A stretch of 64,000 bases of DNA from Streptomyces xanthochromogenes (GCF_014650455.1 NZ_BMUZ01000012.1:1-64000); one strand, 5' to 3'. Numbered from the stretch's first letter, positions 17,635 through 29,660 are shown. Notes: generated by a model from the letters alone, not told the origin. A program made the numbers and translations.

Positions 17635-19440
17635 TCAGCCGCCGTACGCGCCCGACGCGGTCAGCCGCAGGGCGGTGTCGATCAGCGGGACGTGGCTGAA
17701 GGCCTGCGGGAAGTTGCCGACCTGGCGCTGCAGGTGCGGGTCCCACTCCTCGGCGAGCAGCCCGAGGTCGTTGCGCAGGGCGAGCAGCTTCTCGAAGAGC
17801 TTGCGGGCCTCGTCGACCCGCCCGATCATCGCGAGGTCGTCCGCCATCCAGAACGAGCAGGCCAGGAAGGCCCCTTCCTCGCCCAGCAGGCCGTCCAGGT
17901 TGTCCGAGTCGCCGCCCGTCGTCGGGTAGCGAAGGATGAAACCGTCCGGCGTGGAGAGCTCGCGCTGGATCGCCTCGATCGTGCCGATCACCCGCTTGTC
18001 GTCCGGCGGCAGGAAGCCCATCTGCGGGATGAGCAGCAAGGACGCGTCCAGCTCCTGGGAGCCGTAGGACTGCGTGAAGGTGTTGCGTTCCTTGTCGTAG
18101 CCCTTCTCGCAGACGTCCCGGTGGATGTCGTCGCGCAGCTCGCGCCACTTGTCGAGCGGGCCGTCCGCGTCGCCGGACTCGATGAGCTTGATCGTGCGGT
18201 CCACGGCCACCCACGCCATCACCTTGGAGTGCACGAAGTGGCGGCGCGGGCCGCGCACCTCCCAGATGCCCTCGTCCGGCTGGTCCCAGTGGCTCTCCAG
18301 GTAGCGGATCAGCTTCAGCTGGAGCAGCGACGCGTAGTCGTTGCGCGCGAGGCCCGTCATGTGCGCCAGGTGCAGCGCCTCGGTGACCTCGCCGTACACG
18401 TCGAGCTGGAGCTGGTGGGCGGCGCCGTTTCCGGCCCGCACGGGCGTGGAGTTCTCGTATCCGGGCAGCCAGTCCAGCTCGGTCTCGCCGAGTTCCCGTT
18501 CACCGGCGATCCCGTACATGATCTGGAGGTTCTCGGGGTCGCCCGCCACCGAGCGCAGCAGCCACTCGCGCCAGGCGCGGGCCTCCTCGCGGTAGCCGGT
18601 GCGCAGCAGCGAGGACAGGGTGATCGCCGCGTCCCGCAGCCAGGTGTAGCGGTAGTCCCAGTTGCGCTCGCCGCCGATGTGCTCGGGCAGCGACATGGTG
18701 GGGGCGGCCACGATGCCGCCGGTCGGCGCGTAGGTGAGCGCCTTGAGGGTGATCAGGGAGCGGACCACGGCCTCGCGGTAGGGCCCGTGGTAGGTGCAGT
18801 GGTCCACCCACTCCCGCCAGAAGTCCTCGGTCGCCTCCAGGGACGCCTCGGGCTCGGGCAGCGCCGGCGGCTTCTGGTGCGAGGGCTGCCAGCTGATGGT
18901 GAACGCGACCCGCTCACCGGGCGAGACGGTGAAGTCGGAGTACGTCGTGAGGTTCTTTCCGTACGTCTCGGCCTCGGTGTCCAGCCAGACCGAGTCGGGG
19001 CCCGCGACGGCCACCGTGCGCGAGTCGACCTTGTGCACCCAGGGGGTGATCCGCCCGTAACTGAACCGCATGCGCAGCATGGAGCGCATCGGGACCCGGC
19101 CGCTGACGCCCTCCACGATGCGGATCAGCTGCGGGGCGCCGTCACGCGGCGGCATGAAGTCGGTCACCCGGACCGTGCCGCGCGGGGTGTCCCACTCCGA
19201 TTCCAGGATGAGCGAGTCGCCCCGGTAGCGGCGGCGGTCGGCCGCCGGGGGCGGATCGTCGGTCCCGTGTGCGGGGCCGACCCGCCAGAAGCCGTGTTCC
19301 TCGGTGCCGAGCAGTCCGGCGAAGACGGCGTGCGAGTCGAAGCGGGGCAGGCAGAGCCAGTCCGCCGTGCCGTCCCGGCAGACCAGTGCGGCGGTCTGCA
19401 TGTCTCCGATGAGTGCGTAATCCTCGATGCGCCCGGCCAC
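17635..19440 (-). CDS. Glycoside hydrolase family 15 (glucoamylase/trehalase-like)
   Basis: Protein of 601 aa, the usual length of bacterial GH15 enzymes. Landmarks are RIEDYALIGDMQTAALVCRD at the N-terminus, the substrate loop NWDYRYTWLRDAA (~residue 260), GIWEVRG followed by HFVHSKVMAWVAVDR (general acid region, ~400), and LLAEEWDP with GNFPQAFSHVPLI near the C-terminus (general base region). Actinobacterial members include trehalases and glucan glucohydrolases; no signal peptide is present, so it is cytoplasmic. The GTG at 19440 has GGAG seven bases upstream. Confidence 0.9.
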   Translation of the reverse strand: MAGRIEDYALIGDMQTAALVCRDGTADWLCLPRFDSHAVFAGLLGTEEHGFWRVGPAHGTDDPPPAADRRRYRGDSLILESEWDTPRGTVRVTDFMPPRDGAPQLIRIVEGVSGRVPMRSMLRMRFSYGRITPWVHKVDSRTVAVAGPDSVWLDTEAETYGKNLTTYSDFTVSPGERVAFTISWQPSHQKPPALPEPEASLEATEDFWREWVDHCTYHGPYREAVVRSLITLKALTYAPTGGIVAAPTMSLPEHIGGERNWDYRYTWLRDAAITLSSLLRTGYREEARAWREWLLRSVAGDPENLQIMYGIAGERELGETELDWLPGYENSTPVRAGNGAAHQLQLDVYGEVTEALHLAHMTGLARNDYASLLQLKLIRYLESHWDQPDEGIWEVRGPRRHFVHSKVMAWVAVDRTIKLIESGDADGPLDKWRELRDDIHRDVCEKGYDKERNTFTQSYGSQELDASLLLIPQMGFLPPDDKRVIGTIEAIQRELSTPDGFILRYPTTGGDSDNLDGLLGEEGAFLACSFWMADDLAMIGRVDEARKLFEKLLALRNDLGLLAEEWDPHLQRQVGNFPQAFSHVPLIDTALRLTASGAYGG

Positions 19441-19859
19441 GTGCAATCTCCAGTCGAACGGCCACGTCCGCCCCCTGGGGGCGCTTACAGCGACAGCGGT
19501 CAAGGGTTCGCCAACGAGCGCATGTTCCGGGTGACGGGCTGGGTGGTGCCGTGCTACCAGGTGGCTCCGCAAGCGAGTGTCCGAGCAGGATACGACGCAC
19601 CCTGGAGATCCGCTTAAGCCTTCCTCGAACGCCGCTGGGCCGAACGGGTGAGGCTCGTACTCAGGGCTGACCAGCGGCATACAGAGCGTGGCCGGACGCG
19701 GTCTCCCGCCGTCGCTGATACCCTGGTAGCCCGTGGCCGGGTGCTGAAAAAAGCCCCGAACCGCAGCGACGGCACCCTCTGAGATCTCGCGTAATCTCGC
19801 ACAAGATCCACACAGGGTGACCGGTACGCACTCCAGACAGCGACCACGGGAGCCCCCTC
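19441..19859. other. Intergenic region between divergent GH15 and pyrG genes
   Basis: About 420 bp with no convincing gene. It should hold divergent promoters. TACCCT at 19720-19725 is a possible -10 box for pyrG, but no matching -35 box was found. No strong hairpin or riboswitch-like structure was recognised. Confidence 0.5.
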
Positions 19860-21542
<1,683 letters not shown>

Positions 21543-21562
21543 TCCCGCGCGAGTTAACGTTG

Positions 21563-21611
21563 CCGGGGTACAGGGTCCTCACCAGGGCCCGTACCCCGGT
21601 TTCTGTTTTTG
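21563..21611 (+). terminator. Intrinsic terminator after pyrG
   Basis: A 9-bp stem CCGGGGTAC (21563-21571) pairs with GTACCCCGG (21591-21599), with partly pairing inner bases, and is followed by TTTCTGTTTTT. It ends just before the NUDIX gene's ribosome binding site. Confidence 0.85.
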
Positions 21612-21637
21612 CGCGCGCACTGTGGGAGGACGCCGAC

Positions 21638-22264
21638 ATGGCCATCGAGGACACCGCCGAGCACTGGCAGGTCGTGGCGAGCACCACCCCCTTCACCGGC
21701 CACAAGACGAGCGTCCGCACCGACGACGTCGTGATGCCCGACGGCGCGGTCCACCAGCGCGACTACCAGGTCCACCCCGGCTCGGTGGCGATCTGCGCCC
21801 TCGACGACGAGGGCCGGGTCCTGGTGCTGCGCCAGTACCGCCACCCGGTGCGCCACAAGCTCTGGGAGATCCCGGCCGGGCTCCTGGACGTGCCCGGCGA
21901 GAACCCGCTGCACGCCGCCCAGCGCGAGCTGTACGAGGAGGCGCACGTCAAGGCCGAGCAGTGGCACGTCCTGACCGACGTGTACACCTCGCCCGGCGGC
22001 AGCGACGAGGCCGTACGGATCTTCCTGGCCCGGGATCTGTCCGAGGCGGACGGCGAGCGCTTCGAGGTCTCCGAGGAGGAGGCCGACATGGAGCTGGCCC
22101 GCGTTCCGCTCGACGAGCTCGTACGCGGCGCCCTCGCGGGGGAGTTGCACAACACCTGCCTGGTGATCGGCGCGCTCGCCCTGGCCGCCGTGCTGCGGGA
22201 CGACGGCGTGGACGCGCTGCGCCCGGCCGGCGCGCCCTGGCCGGCCCGGCCCTTCGAGGAGTGA
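21638..22264 (+). CDS. NUDIX hydrolase, ADP-ribose pyrophosphatase type
   Basis: Protein of 208 aa. The Nudix box reads GLLDVPGE then RELYEEAHV, with one residue more than the classic G-x5-E, as I recall for actinobacterial ADP-ribose pyrophosphatases. The flanking substrate strand LRQYRHPVRHKLWEIPAG matches the ADPRase subgroup. It probably cleaves ADP-ribose to AMP and ribose-5-phosphate. ATG 21638 has GGGAGGA at 21624-21630. Position next to pyrG is common in Streptomyces. Confidence 0.88.
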   Translation: MAIEDTAEHWQVVASTTPFTGHKTSVRTDDVVMPDGAVHQRDYQVHPGSVAICALDDEGRVLVLRQYRHPVRHKLWEIPAGLLDVPGENPLHAAQRELYEEAHVKAEQWHVLTDVYTSPGGSDEAVRIFLARDLSEADGERFEVSEEEADMELARVPLDELVRGALAGELHNTCLVIGALALAAVLRDDGVDALRPAGAPWPARPFEE

Positions 22265-22523
22265 GCGGAGCCGTGCCTCCGAGCGGTGGGGCATCACGGC
22301 TTCCGAACGGTGAGGCACCCCTGCTGCCGAGGGGTGAGCCGAGCCGTGCCTTCGGTCACATGCGATCCCACCCGATCCCTTCCGATCTGAAAATCCGCTG
22401 ATCCGATCGGGCGACATCCCCGCCACGCTCCACCCAAACGGTCACGAAGCGTGAACTACGCTCGGACTGCCCGTGCGGAGACCCGCACGGTCTCCAGGTG
22501 CTCAGGCGGACGGAGCGTGGCCC

Positions 22524-24551
22524 GTGACGGATCAGGCGGTGGACGTGGGTGGCGCTGCCGCCGGGCAGTGCACGTACCAATTCCTGGGCAGGCAGCGGGA
22601 GTTGAAGGAGCTTCGGGCCGACATCGAACGGGCCGGACTTGACACTCTGTCAGGAAAGAAGTCGCCCCGGGCCAGGGTCCTGCTGATCGCGGGCCGCCCC
22701 GGATCGGGACGCAGCGCACTCGCCGACGAGCTGGCCCGCAAGGTGGCCGCCGACTACCCCGACGGCGTGCTGCGCGCCACGCTGACCGAACCCGGCGGCG
22801 CCCGGGTCCCCGTCGACCGGGTGGCCCGCGACCTGCTGGACACCCTGAAGGTCCCGGCGCCGCCGGGAGCCGGCGAGGACGAGCTGGCCCAACTGGTCCG
22901 CGGGGCGCTCGCGGGCCGCCGGGCGGTCGTGCTGCTCGACGACGCGGCCGACGCCGAACAGGTCGGCCCGCTGCTCCCCGACACCTCCCGGTGCCTGATC
23001 GTGGCGACCGCCCGGGGCCCGCTCACCGGGATTCCCGACGTCCGCCCGTGCACGCTCGGCGGGCTCGACGTGAAGTCGGCCGTCGAGCTCCTGGAGGGCT
23101 ACACCGGATCGGTGCGCGTCACCGTCGACCCGCGCGCCGCCGAAACCCTCGTCGAGGTCTGCGGCGGGCAGCCCGCCGCCCTCGTCCTGGTCGGCGGCTG
23201 GCTCGCGGCCCGCCCCAAGGCCGCCGTCGCCGACGTGGCCAAGCGGCTGCGCGCGATGTCCGACGGCGAGGACGAAGTCCCGGACGCGGTGCGGCCGTTG
23301 GCGCGCTCCTTCCGGCTCGTGTACGAGTCGCTCTCGCAGCCGGCCGCGCGGATACTGCGACTGCTCGCGCTCGCTCCCGCCGGGATCGCCGACGCGCACA
23401 CCGCCTCCGCCCTCGCCGGCTGCTCGGTCTCGGGCGCCCAGACGGCGCTCGCCGATTTCGTGACGTACGGGCTGCTGCGCCACGACCCCGGCGTGCCCGA
23501 GCAGTACCGGGTGCCCGGCGCGCTCGCGCCGCTGCTCCGCGCGCTCTGCGAGCGGGTCGACCGGCCCGGCGAGGTGCAGCTGGCCCGCGCCCGCATGCTG
23601 GAGCGGACGGTACGGCTGCTCCAGTCCTGCCGCGCGGTCACCGAGCCCGAGGGATCGCCCGCCCGCCGCAAGCTCGCCGGCCTGCCGCGCGCCCTGCGCT
23701 TCCCCAGCGCCGCCGTCGCCGACGCCTGGCTCGGCACCCGCCGGCCCGCGCTGCTCGCCTCGGCCCGGCTCGCCGTGGCGGACGGCGAGCTCGACACCCT
23801 GGCCCGGCGCCTGGTGGCCGCGCTGGTCCGCGCGCTCGCCGCCCATCGGGGCGCCGAGGCCGCCGCCCCCGAGCTGTACGGCCTGCACCAGCTGGTCCTG
23901 GACGTCGCCGAGCGCCGCGAGCTGCACCGCGCGAAGGCCGCGGCCCTGCTCAACCTGGGCGACCTCGACGCCGGAACCGGGCGCACGGCCGAGGCGCTGG
24001 CCCGCTACCGCCTCGCCCTGGACGCGGGCCGGGCCGCGAACGACCCGTACGCGACCGGCCGCGCGATGGAATCCGTAGGCGGGGCCCACCAGGAGCTGGG
24101 GGACTGGCAGCGGGCCTCCGACTGGTACGGGCGCGCGCTGTCCCAGCGGCTCGCCCGCGGCGAGCGCCCCGACGAGGCCCGGCTGTACGGCCGGCTCGCC
24201 ACCGTGCACACGTACGCGGGCCGTTACGGCGAGGCGCTGCGGTGCTGGCGCGCGGCGGTGGCCGGATACCGGCGACTCGGTGATCTGCCAAGCCAGGCAA
24301 GGGCGTTGAGCGAAGCGGCCCGGGTCCAGGAGTACGCGGGGCGGCCCGAGGAGTCGCTGCGCACCTGCCGCGAGGCCGTCGAGCTGGCCCGAACGGCCGG
24401 TGATCTGCGACTCCAGGCCGCGCTCCAGCTCCGGCTGGCCGACACCCTGGACCGGCTCGGCGACCCGGCGGCCGCACGATTGCACCGCGCGACGGCCGAC
24501 CGCCTTCTGGAAGATGAGGCTGGGACCCCGGGGGACCTGCGAAATCCGTAG
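22524..24551 (+). CDS. STAND-type NTPase/TPR protein with altered Walker A
   Basis: Protein of 675 aa. LGRQRELKEL (21-30) is the entry motif of AfsR/GutR-type STAND proteins. Walker A follows as GRPGSGRSAL (57-66): the invariant Lys is Arg63 (codon 22710-22712). A Walker B-like VVLLDDAAD (~137) and an NB-ARC-like helical region come next. Residues ~450-660 hold several TPR units (LLNLGDLDAGTGRTAEALARYRLAL, YGRALSQRLARGE and so on). No SARP, DNA-binding or effector domain is visible at either end. It may be a degenerate sensor or scaffold rather than an active NTPase. The GTG at 22524 is the first plausible start. It precedes ald in the same direction with 153 bp between. Confidence 0.8.
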   Translation: MTDQAVDVGGAAAGQCTYQFLGRQRELKELRADIERAGLDTLSGKKSPRARVLLIAGRPGSGRSALADELARKVAADYPDGVLRATLTEPGGARVPVDRVARDLLDTLKVPAPPGAGEDELAQLVRGALAGRRAVVLLDDAADAEQVGPLLPDTSRCLIVATARGPLTGIPDVRPCTLGGLDVKSAVELLEGYTGSVRVTVDPRAAETLVEVCGGQPAALVLVGGWLAARPKAAVADVAKRLRAMSDGEDEVPDAVRPLARSFRLVYESLSQPAARILRLLALAPAGIADAHTASALAGCSVSGAQTALADFVTYGLLRHDPGVPEQYRVPGALAPLLRALCERVDRPGEVQLARARMLERTVRLLQSCRAVTEPEGSPARRKLAGLPRALRFPSAAVADAWLGTRRPALLASARLAVADGELDTLARRLVAALVRALAAHRGAEAAAPELYGLHQLVLDVAERRELHRAKAAALLNLGDLDAGTGRTAEALARYRLALDAGRAANDPYATGRAMESVGGAHQELGDWQRASDWYGRALSQRLARGERPDEARLYGRLATVHTYAGRYGEALRCWRAAVAGYRRLGDLPSQARALSEAARVQEYAGRPEESLRTCREAVELARTAGDLRLQAALQLRLADTLDRLGDPAAARLHRATADRLLEDEAGTPGDLRNP

Positions 24552-24560
24552 CGCTTCAGC

Positions 24561-24611
24561 CAAAGATTGAAGCTTTGTAAGGGTAGACAGCGAGAAAACC
24601 TTCATTAGACT
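24561..24611 (+). promoter_or_regulatory. Putative ald promoter with adjacent inverted repeat
   Basis: TAGACA (24584-24589) and TAGACT (24606-24611), 16 bp apart, resemble -35 and -10 boxes of the main sigma factor. Just upstream, CAAAG (24561-24565) and CTTTG (24573-24577) form an inverted repeat that could bind a regulator; ald genes are often controlled by Lrp/AsnC-type proteins such as mycobacterial AldR. This is unproven. Confidence 0.45.
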
Positions 24612-24704
24612 GGCTCTGCCGCAACGTCCTGCGGTACCTCCCGGTGTGCCGTCGTGCTTCCGGGTATGTATGGCATTGCCCCCTTTTTCCCTGAGCCAAG
24701 GACC

Positions 24705-25829
<1,125 letters not shown>

Positions 25830-25867
25830 TCAAAAGCCGGTTCGTCAACCCGGACCGTCAACCTCGT

Positions 25868-25908
25868 ACATCCGGCCGGACCTTGTCGACCAAGGTCCGG
25901 CCGGATGT
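25868..25908 (+). terminator. Hairpin terminator after ald
   Basis: An 18-bp perfect stem (25868-25885 with 25891-25908) around a 5-nt loop. There is no U tract, as is common for Streptomyces terminators. It lies 39 bases after the ald stop. Confidence 0.75.
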
Positions 25909-26073
25909 GTGTCGCGACACTTCCGCCCCCCTGCGCCGGGCTTGCTCAACTCGCCTCGAACGTAACCCTTTAACCGTTTCGCGCACTGGTGAAACGTGTG
26001 CCTGAGTGCCCGTACGCCCTTGACAGAGCGGTGTTCGGTTGCCGACACATCGGGCCGGGTCCGGCGGATTGTG

Positions 26074-26103
26074 TTGCTGCGGACCGGTGACACGCCATAG
26101 AGT
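26074..26103 (+). promoter_or_regulatory. Putative promoter of the parA operon
   Basis: TTGCTG (26074-26079) and TAGAGT (26098-26103), 18 bp apart, fit a main-sigma promoter. Transcription would start near 26110, leaving a 70-base leader that includes the relatively AT-rich CTATCGATAAAGTTTCC and a near-perfect AAGGAGGT ribosome binding site at 26162-26169. The rest of the 350-bp ald-parA gap shows only the ald terminator hairpin. Confidence 0.45.
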
Positions 26104-26179
26104 CGCCAACCGTCGGCATGGTGCCACGCTGACCTATCGATAAAGTTTCCTGGTCACGTCCAAGGAGGTAAGACGACTT

Positions 26180-27385
26180 GTGAATGAGTCGACATTTACT
26201 CCCGGAGGTGGTCAGCCAGGATTCCCTGCGGGGACGTCCGTACGGGGCCAGAGCCCTTCGGGGCCCGAGGCTGTCGGCTCCGTCGCGGTCCGCACCTTCG
26301 AAACCACTCCGCTCCCCGCCCACGCGGGGATGGTCCCCACCCAGCACATGACGACAGCCCCACGGATGATGGACGGCCTACACGTGAACGCCACGGCCGG
26401 CAACGAGAGCGGCCGGGACACCGCCGCTCTCGCCGACTTTGACGAGGTGCCCCAGGGGCACTTCTACGACCCCGACGCCGAGTACGAGCCCGACCCCGAG
26501 TACGCGGCCACCCTCGCCCCCGACGCCGCCCGCCAGCGCCGCGAGCGGATCGGCCCGACCGGACGGCCGCTGCCGTACTTCCCGATCCCGGGTCCGCTGA
26601 CCGACCACGGTCCCGCGAAGATCATCGCGATGTGCAACCAGAAGGGCGGCGTGGGCAAGACCACGTCGACCATCAACCTGGGTGCCGCGCTCGCCGAGTA
26701 CGGACGGCGCGTGCTGCTCGTCGACTTCGACCCGCAGGGAGCCCTGTCGGTCGGCCTCGGTGTGAACCCGATGGAACTCGACCTCACCGTCTACAACCTG
26801 CTCATGGAGCGGGGCATGTCGGCCGACGAGGTGCTGCTCAAGACCGCGGTCCCCAACATGGACCTGCTGCCGAGCAACATCGACCTGTCCGCCGCCGAGG
26901 TGCAGTTGGTGAGCGAGGTCGCGCGCGAGTCCACGCTCCAGCGGGCGCTCAAGCCGCTGATGCAGGACTACGACTACATCGTGATCGACTGTCAGCCCTC
27001 GCTCGGCCTGCTCACCGTGAACGCCCTGACGGCGGCTCACAAGGTGATCGTGCCGCTGGAGTGCGAGTTCTTCGCGCTGCGCGGTGTCGCGCTGCTCACC
27101 GAGACGATCGAGAAGGTCCAGGAACGCCTCAACCCCGACCTGGAGTTGGACGGCATCCTCGCCACGATGTACGACTCCCGCACGGTGCACAGCCGTGAGG
27201 TCCTGGCCCGTGTGGTCGAGGCCTTCGACGACCACGTCTACCACACGGTCATCGGCCGGACCGTGCGCTTCCCGGAGACCACGGTCGCCGGCGAGCCGAT
27301 CACGACGTACGCCTCCAACTCCGTCGGCGCGGCCGCCTACCGTCAGCTCGCCAGGGAGGTGCTCGCCCGGTGTCACGCCGAGTGA
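26180..27385 (+). CDS. ParA-family ATPase with long N-terminal extension
   Basis: Protein of 401 aa. The deviant Walker A motif NQKGGVGKTTSTINLG starts near residue 154, LLVDFDPQGALSVGLG follows, and the second switch is in VIDCQPSLGLLT. The ~145-residue N-terminal extension is disordered-looking with an acidic stretch (DPDAEYEPDPEY). It is a paralogue-type ParA placed at the head of the scpA-scpB operon, distinct from the parAB locus near oriC. It likely takes part in chromosome organisation with the RHH protein encoded next. GTG 26180 is supported by AAGGAGGT ten bases upstream. Confidence 0.92.
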   Translation: MNESTFTPGGGQPGFPAGTSVRGQSPSGPEAVGSVAVRTFETTPLPAHAGMVPTQHMTTAPRMMDGLHVNATAGNESGRDTAALADFDEVPQGHFYDPDAEYEPDPEYAATLAPDAARQRRERIGPTGRPLPYFPIPGPLTDHGPAKIIAMCNQKGGVGKTTSTINLGAALAEYGRRVLLVDFDPQGALSVGLGVNPMELDLTVYNLLMERGMSADEVLLKTAVPNMDLLPSNIDLSAAEVQLVSEVARESTLQRALKPLMQDYDYIVIDCQPSLGLLTVNALTAAHKVIVPLECEFFALRGVALLTETIEKVQERLNPDLELDGILATMYDSRTVHSREVLARVVEAFDDHVYHTVIGRTVRFPETTVAGEPITTYASNSVGAAAYRQLAREVLARCHAE

Positions 27386-27918
27386 GTCTGCCCGGGGCCG
27401 ACGAACTGTTCCGTACGACCGGGGGGATGGCGCTCTCGCCGTCCGCCCCGCGCCGGGGGACCAACGGCGAGGCCCGGGTGCCGTCCCCGGCGGGCGAGAG
27501 CGACTCCGTCGCCGCCGAGCCCGCCGAGGCGGAGCACACCGCCGCGGACGAGGACTCCGGCTCCGGCGAGCCGCGCAGCCGGGGTGCCGCGGAGGAGGCC
27601 GCCAAGGCCCGCCGGGCGACGGCCCAGGTCTCCGGCACGGGGTCCGGCTCCGGTTCCGGCACCGCGCAGCAGCGGCGCCGCCAGCGGGCCGCCAACCGGC
27701 GACCCAGCGGGCGGGAGCGGCACGACGAGAAGATCACGGTGTACGTCTCCGCCGAGGAGCTGATGGATCTGGAGCACGCGCGCCTGGTCCTGCGCGGGGA
27801 GCACGGGCTCGCGGTCGACCGCGGGCGAATCGTCCGCGAGGCGGTTGCGGTCGTCCTCGCCGACCTGGAGTCGCGGGGCGACGCGAGCATTCTCGTACGG
27901 CGTCTTCGGGGGCGGTAG
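27370..27918 (+). CDS. Ribbon-helix-helix-like protein, ParA partner candidate
   Basis: Protein of 182 aa. The first ~115 residues are disordered, acidic then Arg-rich. The C-terminus reads as a ribbon-helix-helix domain: beta strand EKITVYVSAEELMDLE (~120-135), then helix, a turn (GLAVDR), and a second helix RGRIVREAVAVVLADLE. The start overlaps parA by 16 bases, so the two are coupled. Small RHH proteins beside ParA often bind the centromere-like site in plasmid partition systems; that role here is inferred. Confidence 0.78.
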   Translation: MSRRVSLPGADELFRTTGGMALSPSAPRRGTNGEARVPSPAGESDSVAAEPAEAEHTAADEDSGSGEPRSRGAAEEAAKARRATAQVSGTGSGSGSGTAQQRRRQRAANRRPSGRERHDEKITVYVSAEELMDLEHARLVLRGEHGLAVDRGRIVREAVAVVLADLESRGDASILVRRLRGR

Positions 27919-27972
27919 CCGTTAGCCTGCGGCGGAGCCTTCTCCGCCCGCCGTTTCTCCCCTGGACCACTC

Positions 27973-29031
27973 TTGCCGACTGCTGACGAGCCCCCCGTTC
28001 CCGCTGCGCGTGCGGCACGCCGTGCGCTGGGGCGGGGGGCGGGGGCGCCGCCCCCAGACCCCCGCTCCTCGGACGCCGGAGGGACTCCTTTTGAGCCTGC
28101 CGGGGCTGAACCGCCCGCGGCCGAGGACGAGTTGATGCTCGCCGAAGCCGAAGCCGAAGCTCAACCGGATGCCGAAGCCGAACCGGATGGTTCCGAAGCC
28201 GGTACCGCACCCGAACCCGAAGCCGAACCCGGTGACGGGCGGTTCACCGTTCGGCTGGCCAACTTCGAAGGGCCCTTCGACCTGCTCCTCCAGCTCATCT
28301 CCAAGCACAAGATGGACGTCACCGAGGTCGCCCTCTCCAAGGTGACCGACGAGTTCATGGCGCACATCCGGGGCATGGGGCCGGACTGGGACCTGGACCA
28401 GACCACCGAGTTCCTCGTCGTCGCGGCCACCCTGCTCGACCTCAAGGCGGCCCGGCTGTTGCCCGTCGCCGAGGTGGAGGACGAGGCCGACCTCGCTCTC
28501 CTGGAGGCCCGGGACCTGCTGTTCGCGCGGCTGCTCCAGTACCGGGCGTACAAGCGGATCGCGGACATCTTCAGCGAACGGCTCGACACCGAGGCGCGCC
28601 GGTACCCGCGCACCGTCGGCCTGGAGGCGCACCTCGCCGAGCTGCTGCCCGACGTCGTCATCAGCATCGGCGCCGAGGGATTCGCGAAGCTGGCCGTCAA
28701 GGCCATGCAGCCCAGGGCCAAGCCGCAGGTGTACGTCGACCACATCCACGCCCCGCTCGTCTCGGTGCGGGAGCAGGCCGAGATCGTGGTGGCCCGGCTG
28801 CGGGAGGCGGGCGAGACCAGCTTCCGGGTGCTCGCCGAGGACGCCCCGGACACCCTCACCGTGGTGGCCCGGTTCCTGGCCCTCCTGGAGCTGTTCCGGG
28901 AGAAGGCCGTCGTCCTGGACCAGGACGAGGCGCTGGGGGAGCTGATGGTCCGCTGGAGCGGGGGCGAGGGCGACGGGGTGCCGACGGTGACCGACGAGTT
29001 CGACCGAGTCGTGACGGAGGAGAAGGCGTGA
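27973..29031 (+). CDS. scpA: Segregation and condensation protein A
   Basis: Protein of up to 352 aa. The conserved ScpA kleisin core starts at FTVRLANFEGPFDLLLQLI (~residue 91) and includes KMDVTEVALSKVTDEF, a helical middle and the C-terminal winged helix (EALGELMVRW). It links Smc heads in the condensin complex. The start is uncertain: TTG 27973 has a poor ribosome binding site, and the first ~45 codons cross a GC-rich sequence resembling intergenic repeats. An ATG at 28134 would give a shorter protein starting in the Glu/Ala-rich linker. Confidence 0.88.
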   Translation: MPTADEPPVPAARAARRALGRGAGAPPPDPRSSDAGGTPFEPAGAEPPAAEDELMLAEAEAEAQPDAEAEPDGSEAGTAPEPEAEPGDGRFTVRLANFEGPFDLLLQLISKHKMDVTEVALSKVTDEFMAHIRGMGPDWDLDQTTEFLVVAATLLDLKAARLLPVAEVEDEADLALLEARDLLFARLLQYRAYKRIADIFSERLDTEARRYPRTVGLEAHLAELLPDVVISIGAEGFAKLAVKAMQPRAKPQVYVDHIHAPLVSVREQAEIVVARLREAGETSFRVLAEDAPDTLTVVARFLALLELFREKAVVLDQDEALGELMVRWSGGEGDGVPTVTDEFDRVVTEEKA

Positions 29032-29660
29032 GCGAGGGCCTGCGTGAAGAGCTGGAGCTGAAACCGGCCCTGGAAGCCGTCCTCATGGTCGTCGACGAGC
29101 CCGCCACCGAGGAACACCTCGCCAAGGTCCTGGAGCGGCCCAGAAGGGCCGTGGCGGACGCCCTGCGGGAGCTTGCGGACGAGTACACCGTCCAGGGCCG
29201 CGGCTTCGAGCTGAGGCTCGTGGCGGGCGGCTGGCGTTTCTACAGCCGGGCCGCCTATGCGGACGCCGTCGAGGGCTTCGTCCTGGACGGCCAGCACGCC
29301 CGGCTCACCCAGGCGGCCCTGGAGACCCTGGCGGTGGTCGCGTACCGCCAGCCGGTGAGCCGGTCGAGGGTCTCCGCGGTGCGCGGAGTGAACTGTGACG
29401 GGGTCATGCGGACCCTGCTCCAGCGGGGTCTGGTCGACGAGGCGGGCACGGAACCCGAAACAGGTGCGATCCTGTACAGGACGACGAACTACTTTCTGGA
29501 GCGGATGGGCCTGCGCGGCCTGGACGAGCTCCCGGAGCTGGCGCCCTTCCTCCCCGAGGCGGACGCCATCGAGGCCGAGACGCTGGAGGGTGTTCCGTCG
29601 TTCGATCCGGACGCGCCTGACGCCCCGGAAACCCACGCAGACGACAAGACGGAAATGTGA
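29028..29660 (+). CDS. scpB: Segregation and condensation protein B
   Basis: Protein of 210 aa built of two winged-helix domains. Landmarks are LEAVLMVVDEPATEEHLA at the N-terminus and LTQAALETLAVVAYRQPVSRS followed by VRGVNCDGVMRTLLQRGLV, both characteristic of ScpB. It dimerises and binds ScpA in the Smc complex. GTG 29028 overlaps the scpA stop (GTGA) and has GGAGGAGAAGG upstream. The C-terminal 30 residues are an acidic tail. Confidence 0.93.
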   Translation: MSEGLREELELKPALEAVLMVVDEPATEEHLAKVLERPRRAVADALRELADEYTVQGRGFELRLVAGGWRFYSRAAYADAVEGFVLDGQHARLTQAALETLAVVAYRQPVSRSRVSAVRGVNCDGVMRTLLQRGLVDEAGTEPETGAILYRTTNYFLERMGLRGLDELPELAPFLPEADAIEAETLEGVPSFDPDAPDAPETHADDKTEM

